From the NCBI GenBank assembly GCA_021774445.1, contig JAJFJA010000006.1, forward strand, positions 49,820 through 113,819: 64,000 bases of DNA, in the 5' to 3' direction. Shown here piece after piece: positions 8,805-19,839 of the stretch. This DNA is from Alphaproteobacteria bacterium (lineage in GTDB: Bacteria; Pseudomonadota; Alphaproteobacteria; UBA6615). The notes beneath the pieces were generated by a model. The model was not told the origin of the DNA. It worked only from the letters and a program-made list of their open reading frames with translations, and did not search any database. Made by a program: the position numbers and the translations under genes. Numbering within the stretch: the first letter of the stretch is position 1; every line of letters begins with the position of its first letter.

Positions 8805-9950
8805 CTAAACCCCCGCCACGGTCTCCGTGATCAACCAATCGACGACCTGACACAGCGCCTCATGCTCGCTCGCGCCACCGGCAAGGGCGGCGTCATGGAC
8901 CGCCAGCTGACGATGGGCGCTACTGCCTCTCGCAAGTATCTCCCAGGCATGCGCGACCTCGTTGCGGCAACCCAACCGACCGGCATCTTCATCGACGATC
9001 TCCAGAATCTCGCCGAGCAGGTGGTCATAGGGCACGACCTCGCCCCGCCCTAGATCGAGCAGCCCCTGGCTGACGCCGTAGCGCTGTGCCCGCCAGCGAT
9101 TCTCGTCGATGAGCATGTTGGAATAGATCCGCCAGCGTTGGTTGCTGCGCCGCATCCTGACCAGTGCCGACAGCAGCGTCAGCAGCAAGGCGGCGACGCA
9201 GACACCATCGTCCACGTTGGTGCAGACATCGGCGATCCGCATCTCCAGGGTCGGAAACTCGTGATGCGGCCGCATATCCCACCAGATCTTGCTCGAATCT
9301 TCGATCAGACCGGCGTTGACAAGAATATCCACATGCCGGCGAAACTCGCCGTAACTGTCGAACCGCTCCGGCAAGCCGGTCCTCGGCAGCTCATCGAACA
9401 CGCTGATCCGATAACTCATCAACCCGGAATTCCGTCCCTGCCAGAACGGCGACGACGTAGTCAGGGCCAATAAGTGCGGCAGGAAATAGGCGATCTGGCT
9501 CATCAGATCGATGCGCAATTCGTCATCGTCGAAGCCCACATGCACATGCATGCCACAGGTCAGCAAACGCCGCGCCACCGCCTGTAGATCACGGGCCAGG
9601 TCGTTATACCGGTCCTTGTCGGTATGACGCTGCGCCGTCCAGGCGGCGAAAGGGTGGGTCGAGGCCGCGATTGGCGCCAAGCCGAACTGCGCCGCCGCGT
9701 CGGCCACCGCGCGTCGCAAACCGGCCAGCTTGGTCCGCGCTTCACCGATCGTCTGGCAGACGGAAGTACCGATTTCGATCTGCGCGCGCAGGAATTCCGG
9801 CGAGACCGTGCCCAGCGCCGGGTCCACCAGGGCCTCACAAGCCTGCATCAGCGCGGCCGGCGGATCGGCGGCGAGATCCCGGGTCTGCCGGTCGACCAGC
9901 AGATACTCCTCTTCGATCCCAACGGTCAGCGGTTGCTCGGCGACAGCCAT
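8805..9950 (-). CDS. Carboxylate-amine ligase (YbdK-type, GCS2 family)
   Basis: The 381-residue protein begins with LTVGIEEEYLLVD, the glutamate-binding and metal-binding opening of GCS2/YbdK enzymes. It continues with QIEIGTSVC, CGMHVHVGFDD, PFWQGRNSGLMSYR and FPTLEMRIADVC, all conserved in the family. YbdK has weak glutamate-cysteine ligase activity in vitro and its physiological substrate is uncertain. It ends beside the dispersed repeat copy A and is divergent from pyruvate kinase. The length is typical of the family. Confidence 0.92.
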   Translation of the reverse strand: MAVAEQPLTVGIEEEYLLVDRQTRDLAADPPAALMQACEALVDPALGTVSPEFLRAQIEIGTSVCQTIGEARTKLAGLRRAVADAAAQFGLAPIAASTHPFAAWTAQRHTDKDRYNDLARDLQAVARRLLTCGMHVHVGFDDDELRIDLMSQIAYFLPHLLALTTSSPFWQGRNSGLMSYRISVFDELPRTGLPERFDSYGEFRRHVDILVNAGLIEDSSKIWWDMRPHHEFPTLEMRIADVCTNVDDGVCVAALLLTLLSALVRMRRSNQRWRIYSNMLIDENRWRAQRYGVSQGLLDLGRGEVVPYDHLLGEILEIVDEDAGRLGCRNEVAHAWEILARGSSAHRQLAVHDAALAGGASEHEALCQVVDWLITETVAGV

Positions 9951-10118
9951 CGGCTCAGCCCCAGTTGCCTTGCCTCATTATATCGTCGATCGGTCGCGGC
10001 GAGCCACGTCATTACGAAAAATCCTTGCTCGTTCAATTCAATTCGCCATGCTAAGGCCTGGAGCGCCGACGATCTGCGGCGGCCGGTAACCTGGTGCAAT
10101 AAGAGGGTTCAAACCGTC

Positions 10119-11534
10119 ATGCGGCGCTACCGCAACGCCAAGATTATCGCCACGCTCGGACCGGCGAGCAGCGACCCCGCGACCATCAAGGCGCTTTTTG
10201 AGGCCGGGGCGGACGTATTCCGCTTCAACATGAGCCATGGCAGTCACGACGATCACCGCCGCAACTACGCCACGGTGCGCGCGCTCGACGCCGCCTCTGG
10301 ACGCCCCATAGGCGCGCTATTTGACCTCCAGGGGCCTAAATTGCGGGTTGGGCGTTTTGTCGATGGCAAGGCGACCTTGGAGAATGGTACGCCTTTCCGC
10401 CTCGATCTCGATGACACCCCCGGCGACGCCACGCGGGCTCATATGCCTCATCCGGAGGTGTTTCGCGCCCTCGAGCAAGACACCGAAATCCTTATCGATG
10501 ACGGCCGCATCCGCCTGCGGGTCGCCTCCTGCACCGGTGACAGCGCGGAGACCGAAGTCGTCGTCGGCGGTATCATTTCAAACAACAAGGGCTTCAACCT
10601 GCCCGACGTCATTCTCCCACTCTCACCTCTGACCCGGAAGGACCACGAGGATTTGCGTTTTGCCCTCGATCAGGGCTGCGATTGGATCGCCTTAAGTTTC
10701 GTACAGTTGCCGGAGGATGTCGCCGAGGCCCGCAAGCTGATTGGCAATCGCGCCCGCGTCATGGCCAAACTGGAGAAACCGTCGGCCATCCGCTACTTGG
10801 ACCAGATCATCGAAATGTCCGACGCGGTGATGGTGGCGCGCGGTGATCTCGGTGTCGAAATGCCACCCGAAACCGTGCCCGGCGTGCAGAAGCAAATCAT
10901 CCGTTCCGGCCGCCGCACCGGCAAGCCGGTGGTCGTCGCCACCCAAATGCTGGAGTCCATGATCGGCGCGCCGCAACCGACCCGCGCCGAAGCTTCGGAT
11001 GTCGCCACCGCGGTCTATGACGGCGCCGACTGCGTCATGCTTTCCGGCGAGACCGCCGCCGGCAAATTTCCGGTCGAGGCCGTCCGTATGATGGACCGCA
11101 TCATCACCCAGGTCGAACGCGATCCCCTTTATCGCGGCATCATCGAAAATGCCCAACAGGACCACGACGCCACCTCCGCCGACGCCATCACCGCGGGCGC
11201 CCGCCAAGTGGCGGAGACCATTCGCGCCGCCGCGGTCGTCACCTACACCACGTCCGGCTCGACCGCATTACGCGCGGCCCGGGAACGCCCACCGGTCCCC
11301 ATTCTTTGCCTGACCCCGTCGCAAGATACCGCCCGCCAACTCGCCCCGGCCTGGGGCATCCACGCCGTCGTCACCGCCGATGCCACCAACATCGACGAGA
11401 TGGTCGAGAAGGCCGAACGCCTGGCCAAGGAACAGGGCTTCGCCATCAGCGGCGATCGTCTGGTAATCACCGCCGGCATTCCCTTCGGCACCCCTGGCGC
11501 GACCAATCTGCTACGCATTGCCTGGGTGGAATAG
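10119..11534 (+). CDS. pyk: Pyruvate kinase
   Basis: The 471-residue enzyme converts phosphoenolpyruvate and ADP to pyruvate and ATP. It opens with RNAKIIATLGPAS. The ADP/PEP site elements RFNMSHG, the catalytic Lys region AKLEKPSA near 215, MVARGDLGVEMP near 240 and ATQMLESMI near 277 are all present, followed by the C-terminal effector-domain fold. The ATG at 10119 is chosen because the long upstream in-frame stretch overlaps the divergent ligase gene and has no homology. An AGAGGG lies about 13 bases upstream. Repeat copy B lies in the 3' flank. Confidence 0.95.
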   Translation: MRRYRNAKIIATLGPASSDPATIKALFEAGADVFRFNMSHGSHDDHRRNYATVRALDAASGRPIGALFDLQGPKLRVGRFVDGKATLENGTPFRLDLDDTPGDATRAHMPHPEVFRALEQDTEILIDDGRIRLRVASCTGDSAETEVVVGGIISNNKGFNLPDVILPLSPLTRKDHEDLRFALDQGCDWIALSFVQLPEDVAEARKLIGNRARVMAKLEKPSAIRYLDQIIEMSDAVMVARGDLGVEMPPETVPGVQKQIIRSGRRTGKPVVVATQMLESMIGAPQPTRAEASDVATAVYDGADCVMLSGETAAGKFPVEAVRMMDRIITQVERDPLYRGIIENAQQDHDATSADAITAGARQVAETIRAAAVVTYTTSGSTALRAARERPPVPILCLTPSQDTARQLAPAWGIHAVVTADATNIDEMVEKAERLAKEQGFAISGDRLVITAGIPFGTPGATNLLRIAWVE

Positions 11535-11571
11535 CGGGGACTCGGAGCCGCTTCGCTGCGCCGGTTCGGGG

Positions 11572-11602
11572 CATGGATTGCTTCACCGCGCTCGCAAAAG
11601 AC
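11572..11602. repeat. Dispersed repeat, copy B (half-element)
   Basis: ATGGATTGCTTCACC followed by CGCTCGCAAAAGAC matches one arm of the CTGGATTGCTTCGC...GCTCGCAATGAC repeat seen at 8636 and 61514. It sits in the 134-bp gap between the convergent pyruvate kinase and dps genes. I saw no other feature in that gap. Confidence 0.55.
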
Positions 11603-11668
11603 GGTGCCGGGGAACGGAGTGGATAGGAACAGTCGGCGGCGCAAACTCAGCCAGCCGCCATTGCCGAC

Positions 11669-12130
11669 CTAGGCCAGCATGCTCCGCAGCATCCAAGCGG
11701 TCTTCTCATGGACCTGCATCCGCTGCGTCAGCAGATCCGCCGTCGGCTCGTCGCCCGCTTGATCGGCCACCGGAAAGACCTCCCGCGCCGTGCGGGCCAC
11801 GGTTTCCTGATCCTCCATCAATTGCCGGATCATATCCTCCGCCGCCGGCACACCGTCCTCTTCGGCAATCGACGATAAGGCGGCATAAGCCCGATAACTG
11901 CCCGGTGCCGGATGCCCCAGCGCCCTGATCCTTTCGGCGACGAGATCGACGGCAAGGGCAAGCTCGTTATATTGCCCCTCGAACATCAGATGCAGGGTGT
12001 TGAACATGGGACCCGTGACGTTCCAATGGAAGTTATGGGTCTTCAGATACAGTGTATAGGTTTCCGCCAACACGCGGGAAAGCCCGTCCGCGACCGCTTT
12101 CCGATCTTCCTCGGAGATACCGATATTCAT
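11669..12130 (-). CDS. dps: Dps/ferritin-like DNA-protecting protein
   Basis: The 153-residue protein has the Dps ferroxidase signature: [14 protein letters not shown], then [23 protein letters not shown], which carry the His and Asp/Glu ligands of the intersubunit iron site. Dps dodecamers oxidise Fe(II) with H2O2, store Fe(III) and protect DNA. The lysine-rich N-terminal tail of E. coli Dps is absent, so direct DNA binding is uncertain. The ATG at 12130 follows GAGGGGC. Just upstream lies a 39-bp palindrome whose core matches the Irr/ICE box, overlapping a plausible promoter, which points to iron-dependent control. Confidence 0.93.
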   Translation of the reverse strand: MNIGISEEDRKAVADGLSRVLAETYTLYLKTHNFHWNVTGPMFNTLHLMFEGQYNELALAVDLVAERIRALGHPAPGSYRAYAALSSIAEEDGVPAAEDMIRQLMEDQETVARTAREVFPVADQAGDEPTADLLTQRMQVHEKTAWMLRSMLA

Positions 12131-12162
12131 CTCTGCCCCTCACTTTTCCTGGGAAACGATGG

Positions 12163-12201
12163 TTGTGCCACATATTGGAATAATTCCAATATGTGGCACA
12201 A
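12163..12201. promoter_or_regulatory. 39-bp palindrome upstream of dps; core matches the Irr (ICE) box
   Basis: The arms 12163-12181 and 12183-12201 are perfect 19-bp inverted repeats around one central A. The inner 17 bp (12174-12190), ATTGGAATAATTCCAAT, fits the rhizobial Irr/ICE consensus TTTRGAAYNRTTCYAAA at all but the two outermost positions. On the minus strand, TTGAAA (12215-12210) and CATATT (12193-12188) have 16-bp spacing and could be the dps -35 and -10, so the box would overlap the -10. Confidence 0.65.
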
Positions 12202-12364
12202 GTATCAGATTTCAAGCGCTATCCTACACTCGGCTAGCTGCCCCGCCATCGCAGCGCGTTCGGCCAAGGATGCTCGGCCGCCGTCTGCCGGATCAGTGGA
12301 TTTATCAACAATCGCGGCGGGATCGGGGTGGTCGGCGACACCGCCAACCCCCTAAAACATCCCG

Positions 12365-14398
12365 CTAGGCAGCGGCGGATTCTCGCCGCATCGCAACGAC
12401 CGTATCCGCCTCGCGCCCCGTCAGTTCGGACATGTGATCGATCTCGAAGCGGAACGTACCGGCCCCCTGACTCAAGGACCGCAACTCGATAATCAAATCA
12501 CGGGTCTCCGCCAGCGGCATAAACGCCTGCACCGTATCCCAACCGTCCCAGCCGCTCTTGCCATCAAAGCCGAGGATTTGCCCTCGACGCTGGGTGATCA
12601 GGGTATTCACCTTGCTGGTGTGTTCGCTCGGTACGTCGATTTCGACTTTGGCGATGGGCTCCAGCAACACCGGGTTGCAGGACGGCATGCCCTCCCGCAT
12701 AGCCAAGGCAGCGGCGGATCGAAACGCCTGGTCCGAACTATCCACGGCATGAAACTGACCATCAAACAAACACACCGACAGATCGACGACGGGAAAGCCC
12801 AAGTGCCCTTTGCTGAGATATTCCTTCACCCCGTGCTCAACGGACGGGATGAATTGTCGCGGTACCGAGCCGCCGACAATGCGGTTCGAAAACTCGAAAC
12901 CGCTGCCTCGGGGCAGTGGTTTGATTTCGATTTTCACATCGCCGAACTGGCCGTGTCCGCCACTTTGCTTCTTGTGTCGCGCATGCTGTTCCACCGGCTT
13001 GCGGATCGTCTCTTTGTACGGCACCTGAGGGGGTTTGGTCGTCACATCGATTTTGTATTTATGCGCCAGATTGTCCTTCGCCACCGCAAGGTGAATCTCC
13101 CCTTGCCCCCACAGCACCATCTCATGGGTATCGGCATTCTGCTCCAGCACATAGGACGGGTCTTCTTCGAGCAGACGATGCACCGCGCCGGACAACTTGA
13201 CCTCGTCCTCGCGTTTTTCGGCTTGAATAGCCATGGCATAAACTGGCGACAATGGACCGGGCCAAGGGTCGCCGCCTTCGCCGCGGCCGCCCGGTGTCAG
13301 CACATCGCCCGTCGCCAGATCCTCCATACGCCCCAGCGCGACGACAGCGCCCGGCCCGGCCTTGGAGATCCTGGTCTGTTGTTGACCAAGCATCTGAAAA
13401 ATGCCGCCAACCCGTGATCCGCCGAGGCTGCTGCCTTCGGCAACTTCACCGCTCCACACCCGAGCGAAACTAAGCTTGCCGGAATGCGCCGCGTGTACCG
13501 TCTTGAACACCTGCGCCACGGCCTCGCCATTGCTTGCAAACCCACGTCTTTCGGCAGTCTTCGCGCTCCTCGGCGTGTCATGACGCAGCGCCTTCCACAA
13601 ACGAAACACCCCGCTTTGCGTCTCGCCGCTGCCCAGCATCACCGGCACAATATTGTCGGCCGCCAAATTTATCGAAAGATTCTGGTAAACGTCCGCGGAG
13701 TCCGGCACCACATCCTCGAGCAGCTGCTCCAGCAGCCGATCATCGAAATCCGCTAGCGATTCCAACAGGCCCTGGCGCGCTTCCTCTTCCGCATCCTTGA
13801 CCGATTCCGGCAATTTAATCAGCGCCGAGCCTTCCCCCGGCTTGTACTCATAGGCGCGTTTGCTGATCAGATCGACATAACCGGTGATATCGTTGCCTTC
13901 GATAATCGGCACCTGACGCAGGACCAGCGGTCGCTGCGATACCGCCTGCAGCGCCTCCAATACCTCGCTCACCCGACCCTCATAATTGTCCATCTTGTTG
14001 ATGAACACGATGTGCGGCACGGCATGTTCGTCGAGCAGCTTGAACAGCGGCGCCATCGCTGGAATCTTTGAGACGTCCGGCTCGCAGACGATCACCGCGA
14101 CATCGGCGACCATCAGGGCGTTGCGCGCGTCCTGGCCGAACTCGATCGAGCCGGGGCAATCGATCAGGGCCCACTCGTCGTCAAGAAACTTGCAGTGCCC
14201 GACGGAAAGCTCGACGCTCATGCTACGGTCCCGCGCGACCGGGTTGCTGTCGCCGACCGTATTCCCGTCTTTGACGTTGCCCTTCCTGGTGATCGCGCCC
14301 GCGGCATAGAGCAGGGCTTCCGTCAATATTGTCTTGCCGCTTAGATAGGGGCCGACCACCGCTGCGCAGCGCGGGCCGGATGCTCCTGCCTCTCCCAT
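12365..14398 (-). CDS. Elongation factor G-like GTPase (EF-G paralogue)
   Basis: The 677-residue translational GTPase has G1 GPYLSGKT at 16-23, G3 DCPG at 80-83 (DTPG in canonical EF-G) and G4 NKMD at 134-137. EF-G domains II to V follow, including HKKQSGGHGQFGDV and SVEHGVKEYLSKG of domain IV. The altered G3 and a divergent switch I (RSMSVELS) mark it as the alphaproteobacterial 'EF-G-like' clade rather than the str-operon FusA. No ribosomal-protein genes flank it. The role is not defined; a special translocation, recycling or stress function is plausible. It is preceded by an aminotransferase gene on the same strand. Confidence 0.9.
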   Translation of the reverse strand: MGEAGASGPRCAAVVGPYLSGKTILTEALLYAAGAITRKGNVKDGNTVGDSNPVARDRSMSVELSVGHCKFLDDEWALIDCPGSIEFGQDARNALMVADVAVIVCEPDVSKIPAMAPLFKLLDEHAVPHIVFINKMDNYEGRVSEVLEALQAVSQRPLVLRQVPIIEGNDITGYVDLISKRAYEYKPGEGSALIKLPESVKDAEEEARQGLLESLADFDDRLLEQLLEDVVPDSADVYQNLSINLAADNIVPVMLGSGETQSGVFRLWKALRHDTPRSAKTAERRGFASNGEAVAQVFKTVHAAHSGKLSFARVWSGEVAEGSSLGGSRVGGIFQMLGQQQTRISKAGPGAVVALGRMEDLATGDVLTPGGRGEGGDPWPGPLSPVYAMAIQAEKREDEVKLSGAVHRLLEEDPSYVLEQNADTHEMVLWGQGEIHLAVAKDNLAHKYKIDVTTKPPQVPYKETIRKPVEQHARHKKQSGGHGQFGDVKIEIKPLPRGSGFEFSNRIVGGSVPRQFIPSVEHGVKEYLSKGHLGFPVVDLSVCLFDGQFHAVDSSDQAFRSAAALAMREGMPSCNPVLLEPIAKVEIDVPSEHTSKVNTLITQRRGQILGFDGKSGWDGWDTVQAFMPLAETRDLIIELRSLSQGAGTFRFEIDHMSELTGREADTVVAMRRESAAA

Positions 14399-14507
14399 GG
14401 CTCATCCCTCCCTTAATCGATTATTTCGACGCCGCGCGGTTGCCCCCGGCAGCATCTCTATCGTTTCACCTCACCCCCGACAGGTCCAGGCAAAAGGCGC
14501 CCTGTCC

Positions 14508-15740
<1,233 letters not shown>

Positions 15741-15844
15741 TCACCCGGACACTAGCCCCGCACCCCCACCCCGGCAACGTCATTTCCAGGTTTGCGAGAG
15801 TCAACACTGGCACCGGGCCGGATGGAATGCCTATATAACGCGCA

Positions 15845-18043
15845 ATGTCCGAGACTACTGAACGCCCGCCGGTCCAGCCCGGGGACCCGCCCTCAGCCGA
15901 GGTAACGGCGCCGCTGCCCCGCGCCGCGTTCGAACTTGTCTCCGATTATCAGCCCGCCGGCGACCAGCCCGAGGCCATCCGCGACCTCATCGCCGGGCTC
16001 GCGCAATCGGAGCACGACCAGGTGCTGCTCGGCGTTACCGGTTCCGGCAAGACCTTCACCATGGCTCATGTCATCGCCACCATGGGCCGACCGGCGCTAA
16101 TTCTAGCGCCCAACAAGACCCTGGCCGCCCAGCTATACGGCGAAATGCGTAGTTTTTTCCCCAACAACGCCGTCGAGTATTTCGTCTCTTATTACGACTA
16201 CTACCAACCCGAGGCCTACGTGCCTCGCACCGACACTTATATCGAGAAAGAATCCACCATCAACGAGCAGATCGACCGCATGCGCCATTCGGCGACTCGG
16301 TCGTTGCTGGAGCGCCGCGACGTCATCATTGTCGCCTCGGTTTCCTGCATCTACGGCATCGGCGACGCCGAGAGCTATCAGCGCATGACCCTGCAATACA
16401 AGGTCGGTGGCCAGGTTGAGCGCAATGCGATCCTCCGCAGCCTGATCGAGCTGCAATACCGCCGCAACGACACCAATTTCCATCGCGGCACGGTCCGCGC
16501 CCGCGGCGACACAGTCGAAATCTGGCCGGCCCATCTGGAAGACCGCGCCTGGCGCCTCAGCTTGTTTGGCGACGAGATCGAGTCGATCGTCGAGTTCGAC
16601 CCCCTGACCGGTGCGAAGGCCGACAGTCTTGAGTCCATCCGAGTCTATGCCAACAGCCACTACATCACCCCCAAACCGACCTTGCAGCAAGCCGTCAAGA
16701 CCATCCAGGCCGAGCTCAAAATCCGCCTGCCCGAACTCACTGCGGCAGGCAAGTTGCTCGAGGCCCAGCGCCTGGAACAGCGCACCACGTTCGACTTGGA
16801 GATGATCCAGGCCACCGGCTCCTGCGCCGGCATCGAGAACTATTCCCGCCATTTGACCGGCCGCGCCCCCGGTGAGCCACCGCCGACCCTCGTCGAATAT
16901 CTTCCCGACGACGCCCTCCTGTTCGTCGACGAGAGCCATATCGCCGTCCCCCAGGTCGGCGGCATGTACAAGGGCGACTATGCCCGCAAATCCACCCTCG
17001 CCGAGTTTGGTTTTCGCCTGCCGTCATGTATCGACAACCGGCCGCTGAAGTTCGAGGAATGGGACCGCATGCGCCCCGACAGCGTCTTCATTTCGGCGAC
17101 CCCCGCCAATTGGGAACTCGAGCGCACTGGCGGTGTTTTTGCCGAGCAGGTCGTCCGTCCCACCGGTCTCATCGACCCGGTTTGCATCATCCGGCCCACC
17201 GAAAACCAGGTCGACGACCTGATCGCCGATTGCCGCGAGACCACCAAGCGCGGCTTCCGCATCCTCGTCACGACGCTGACCAAGCGCATGGCTGAGGACC
17301 TTACCGAATATATGCATGAACAGGGCCTCAAGGTCCGCTACATGCACTCCGATGTCGAAACCCTCGAGCGCATTCAGATCCTCCGCGACCTTCGTGTCGG
17401 TCTGTTCGATATTCTTGTTGGTATTAATCTGTTGCGCGAGGGCCTCGACATCCCCGAATGCGCTTTGGTTGCCATCCTAGATGCCGACAAGGAAGGTTAC
17501 TTGCGCTCGCGCACATCCCTGATTCAAACCATTGGCCGTGCCGCCCGCAATGTCGAAGGCCGCGTGATCCTCTATGCCGACAACATGACCAAGAGCATGC
17601 GGGCGGCGCTCGACGAGACCGCCCGCCGGCGCGAGAAGCAGCAGGCCTACAACGTCGCCAACGGCATCACGCCGGCGAGCATAACCAAAAATATCGCCGA
17701 CATCCTCGACTCGGTGTTCGAACGCGACCGCGTCACCGTCGATACCGGTGACAGCGACACGCTCCACCTGGTTGGCCACAATTTACAGGCTCACCTCTCC
17801 GACCTCGAACGCCGCATGCGCGAGGCCGCGGCCGATCTCGAATTCGAAGAAGCGGCCCGCTTGCGCGACGAGATTCGCCGCCTCGAGGAACAGCAACTCG
17901 AACTACCCCCGGGCGCTACCACCAGTGGCCAAACCGGTCTCGGCCAGCAACGTGCCGACCGCGCCCGCGCCGCCCTTGGCCGTCCCACGGCACCGGCCAA
18001 GCCACGCCCCGCAAAGGGTCGCGGACGCGGGCGGCGCCGTTAA
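15845..18043 (+). CDS. uvrB: Excinuclease ABC subunit UvrB
   Basis: The 732-residue helicase-like damage-verification subunit of nucleotide excision repair has Walker A GVTGSGKT near 62. The beta-hairpin region ([12 protein letters not shown]) clamps DNA. DESH Walker B lies near 361, helicase motifs V and VI ([19 protein letters not shown]) follow, and a C-terminal UVR motif ([14 protein letters not shown]) contacts UvrC. A proline-rich, basic tail ends the protein. uvrC lies 2.1 kb downstream, separated by an antiporter and an SDR gene. Confidence 0.97.
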   Translation: MSETTERPPVQPGDPPSAEVTAPLPRAAFELVSDYQPAGDQPEAIRDLIAGLAQSEHDQVLLGVTGSGKTFTMAHVIATMGRPALILAPNKTLAAQLYGEMRSFFPNNAVEYFVSYYDYYQPEAYVPRTDTYIEKESTINEQIDRMRHSATRSLLERRDVIIVASVSCIYGIGDAESYQRMTLQYKVGGQVERNAILRSLIELQYRRNDTNFHRGTVRARGDTVEIWPAHLEDRAWRLSLFGDEIESIVEFDPLTGAKADSLESIRVYANSHYITPKPTLQQAVKTIQAELKIRLPELTAAGKLLEAQRLEQRTTFDLEMIQATGSCAGIENYSRHLTGRAPGEPPPTLVEYLPDDALLFVDESHIAVPQVGGMYKGDYARKSTLAEFGFRLPSCIDNRPLKFEEWDRMRPDSVFISATPANWELERTGGVFAEQVVRPTGLIDPVCIIRPTENQVDDLIADCRETTKRGFRILVTTLTKRMAEDLTEYMHEQGLKVRYMHSDVETLERIQILRDLRVGLFDILVGINLLREGLDIPECALVAILDADKEGYLRSRTSLIQTIGRAARNVEGRVILYADNMTKSMRAALDETARRREKQQAYNVANGITPASITKNIADILDSVFERDRVTVDTGDSDTLHLVGHNLQAHLSDLERRMREAAADLEFEEAARLRDEIRRLEEQQLELPPGATTSGQTGLGQQRADRARAALGRPTAPAKPRPAKGRGRGRRR

Positions 18044-18092
18044 CCCATGACCTAGCGGAGATTTCGGTATTTTTCTGCTCATTTCCCAAACT

Positions 18093-19043
18093 GTGGGCGG
18101 CCTCGTCATGCTGCTGTTATGCGCCGACTATGTCGTTCGCGGCGCCGTCCGGCTGGCGCAAATGCTCGGGCTCTCCACCCTGTTGATCGGGCTCACGGTC
18201 GTCGCTTTCGGAACCTCCGCGCCGGAGTTTGTCACCGCCCTTACCGCCGCCCTTGCCGCCACACCGGACATGGCACTCGGCAACATCGTTGGCAGCAACA
18301 TCGCCAACCTCCTCCTTGTCCTCGGCATCGCCGCTTTTGTCAGCCCGCTCGTCTGCTCAAACCGGGCGATTAGCCGGGACGGGATGGCCATGCTGGCCGC
18401 CACGGTCGTTTTTGTCGTCCTCGGACTCCTGTCTGGATATGGCCCCTGGCACGGCGCAATCCTGGTAGCTTTGATCCTGATCTACATTCTCCACTCTTAC
18501 CGTGCCGAACGTCGTGCGTCCGCGCTTGAGTCCGTCCACGTTCAAGAAGCGGAGGAAGTTGCCGACCTGCCCCAAAGCCCGTGGCGTGCCGCCATGCTTG
18601 TCGTCGGCGGCATCATCGGCATTCTGGTCGGCGCTGAATTACTGGTACGCGGCGGCGCTGGTATTGCCCGTGCCGTCGGCATCTCGGAGACCGTCATCGG
18701 GCTGACCCTGGTTGCCCTTGGCACCAGCTTGCCGGAACTCGCCACCGCTATCATGGCCAGCCGCCGCAACCATGGCGACGTCGCCATCGGCAACATCCTC
18801 GGCAGCAATATCTTCAACTTGCTGGCGATCGGCGGCGGCGTCGCCTTGATCACGCCCTTGCCGATGCCGCCGCAAATCCTGCGGTTCGATATCTGGGTGC
18901 TGTTGTTTTTTAGCCTTCTGGTGCTGCTGCTACTGCTCGGCGGGCGGCGCCTGCGCCGACGTGAAGGTGTGTTCCTGATCGCTATGTACGTCGCCTATGT
19001 GGCCGTGCAATTCGGCCCCCTGAAGACCGTCATCGGGCTCTAG
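18093..19043 (+). CDS. Calcium/sodium antiporter (CaCA family, YrbG-like)
   Basis: The membrane protein has about ten hydrophobic segments in two inverted halves. Each half carries the ion-binding alpha repeat: GLTVVAFGTSAPE with GSNIANLL in the first, and GLTLVALGTSLPE with GSNIFNLL in the second. The GTG at 18093 is the first standard start codon in frame but has no Shine-Dalgarno. A GGAG at 18057-18060 sits 8 bases before an in-frame ATT at 18069, which would add MFLLISQT and complete the first membrane helix. The true start may therefore be that ATT. It lies 25-50 bp after uvrB, probably in the same transcript. Confidence 0.93.
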   Translation: MGGLVMLLLCADYVVRGAVRLAQMLGLSTLLIGLTVVAFGTSAPEFVTALTAALAATPDMALGNIVGSNIANLLLVLGIAAFVSPLVCSNRAISRDGMAMLAATVVFVVLGLLSGYGPWHGAILVALILIYILHSYRAERRASALESVHVQEAEEVADLPQSPWRAAMLVVGGIIGILVGAELLVRGGAGIARAVGISETVIGLTLVALGTSLPELATAIMASRRNHGDVAIGNILGSNIFNLLAIGGGVALITPLPMPPQILRFDIWVLLFFSLLVLLLLLGGRRLRRREGVFLIAMYVAYVAVQFGPLKTVIGL

Positions 19044-19062
19044 CAAAGGAGGCGCGCCAGCC

Positions 19063-19839
19063 ATGCCGGAGCACGCTGATCCGACCCTTCCGAAGGTGGC
19101 GCTGATCACTGGGGCGGCGCAACGTATCGGCCGTGCCATGGCACTGTCTCTCGCCGAACGCGGCTGGGCGGTTGCCCTACATTACCGCAGTTCCGCGGAC
19201 GCCGCCGCCCGTCTGGCCGACCAGATCGTCGCGTCCGGTGGCCACGCCTGCACCCTGCGGGCCGACCTCAGCAACGAGGCCGAAACCGCCGATCTGGTCC
19301 CCCAGGCCCGCGCCCGGCTCGGTCCGCTCGGCTTGCTCGTCAACAATGCCGCGCATTTTCAACGTGATACGGTGGACACCGCCAGCCGTGCGTCTTGGGA
19401 TGCCCATCTCGAAACGAACTTGCGCGCGCCTTTTCTGCTGATGCAGCAATTCGCCAAGCACCACGCGCCAGAATCCCAAACCAACCCGCACGGGTTGCCC
19501 ATCCCACATGGACTGATCGTCAATCTCCTCGACCAATGGGTCTGGAACCCGCCAGCGGACTTCGTGAGCTACACTCTGTCGAAAACCGGCCTGTGGTGTT
19601 TGACCCAAACCATGGCCATGGCGCTGGCGCCGACTATCCGCGTGAACGCCATCGGTCCGGGCCCGACTTTGCGCAATCAGCGTCAGTCCCAAGCCCATTT
19701 CGACGCCCTCGTCGCTCGTTCTCCTCTTGCGAAAGCGGCGACGCCAGACGACATTTGCCAGGCGCTTCACTATTTCATTGAAGCCCCCGCCGTGACCGGC
19801 GAGATGATCGCTTTGGACGGTGGCCAACACCTGGTCTAA
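19063..19839 (+). CDS. SDR family oxidoreductase (pteridine-reductase/FolM-like)
   Basis: The 258-residue classical SDR has the cofactor motif TGAAQRIGRAMA, whose AQRIG form is typical of pteridine reductases and FolM. NNAA follows at the structural Asn, then the catalytic YTLSK, and a C-terminal GEMIALDGGQHL. The Arg after the glycine motif and the HYRSS segment suggest NADPH use. It starts 19 bp after the antiporter, with AAGGAGG upstream. The substrate is not defined; a dihydromonapterin or pterin reductase role is possible. Confidence 0.85.
   Translation: MPEHADPTLPKVALITGAAQRIGRAMALSLAERGWAVALHYRSSADAAARLADQIVASGGHACTLRADLSNEAETADLVPQARARLGPLGLLVNNAAHFQRDTVDTASRASWDAHLETNLRAPFLLMQQFAKHHAPESQTNPHGLPIPHGLIVNLLDQWVWNPPADFVSYTLSKTGLWCLTQTMAMALAPTIRVNAIGPGPTLRNQRQSQAHFDALVARSPLAKAATPDDICQALHYFIEAPAVTGEMIALDGGQHLV

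Noticed and set aside
12434..13417. 327-codon plus-strand frame within the EF-G-like gene
   Set aside because: No motif; the minus-strand GTPase is well supported.
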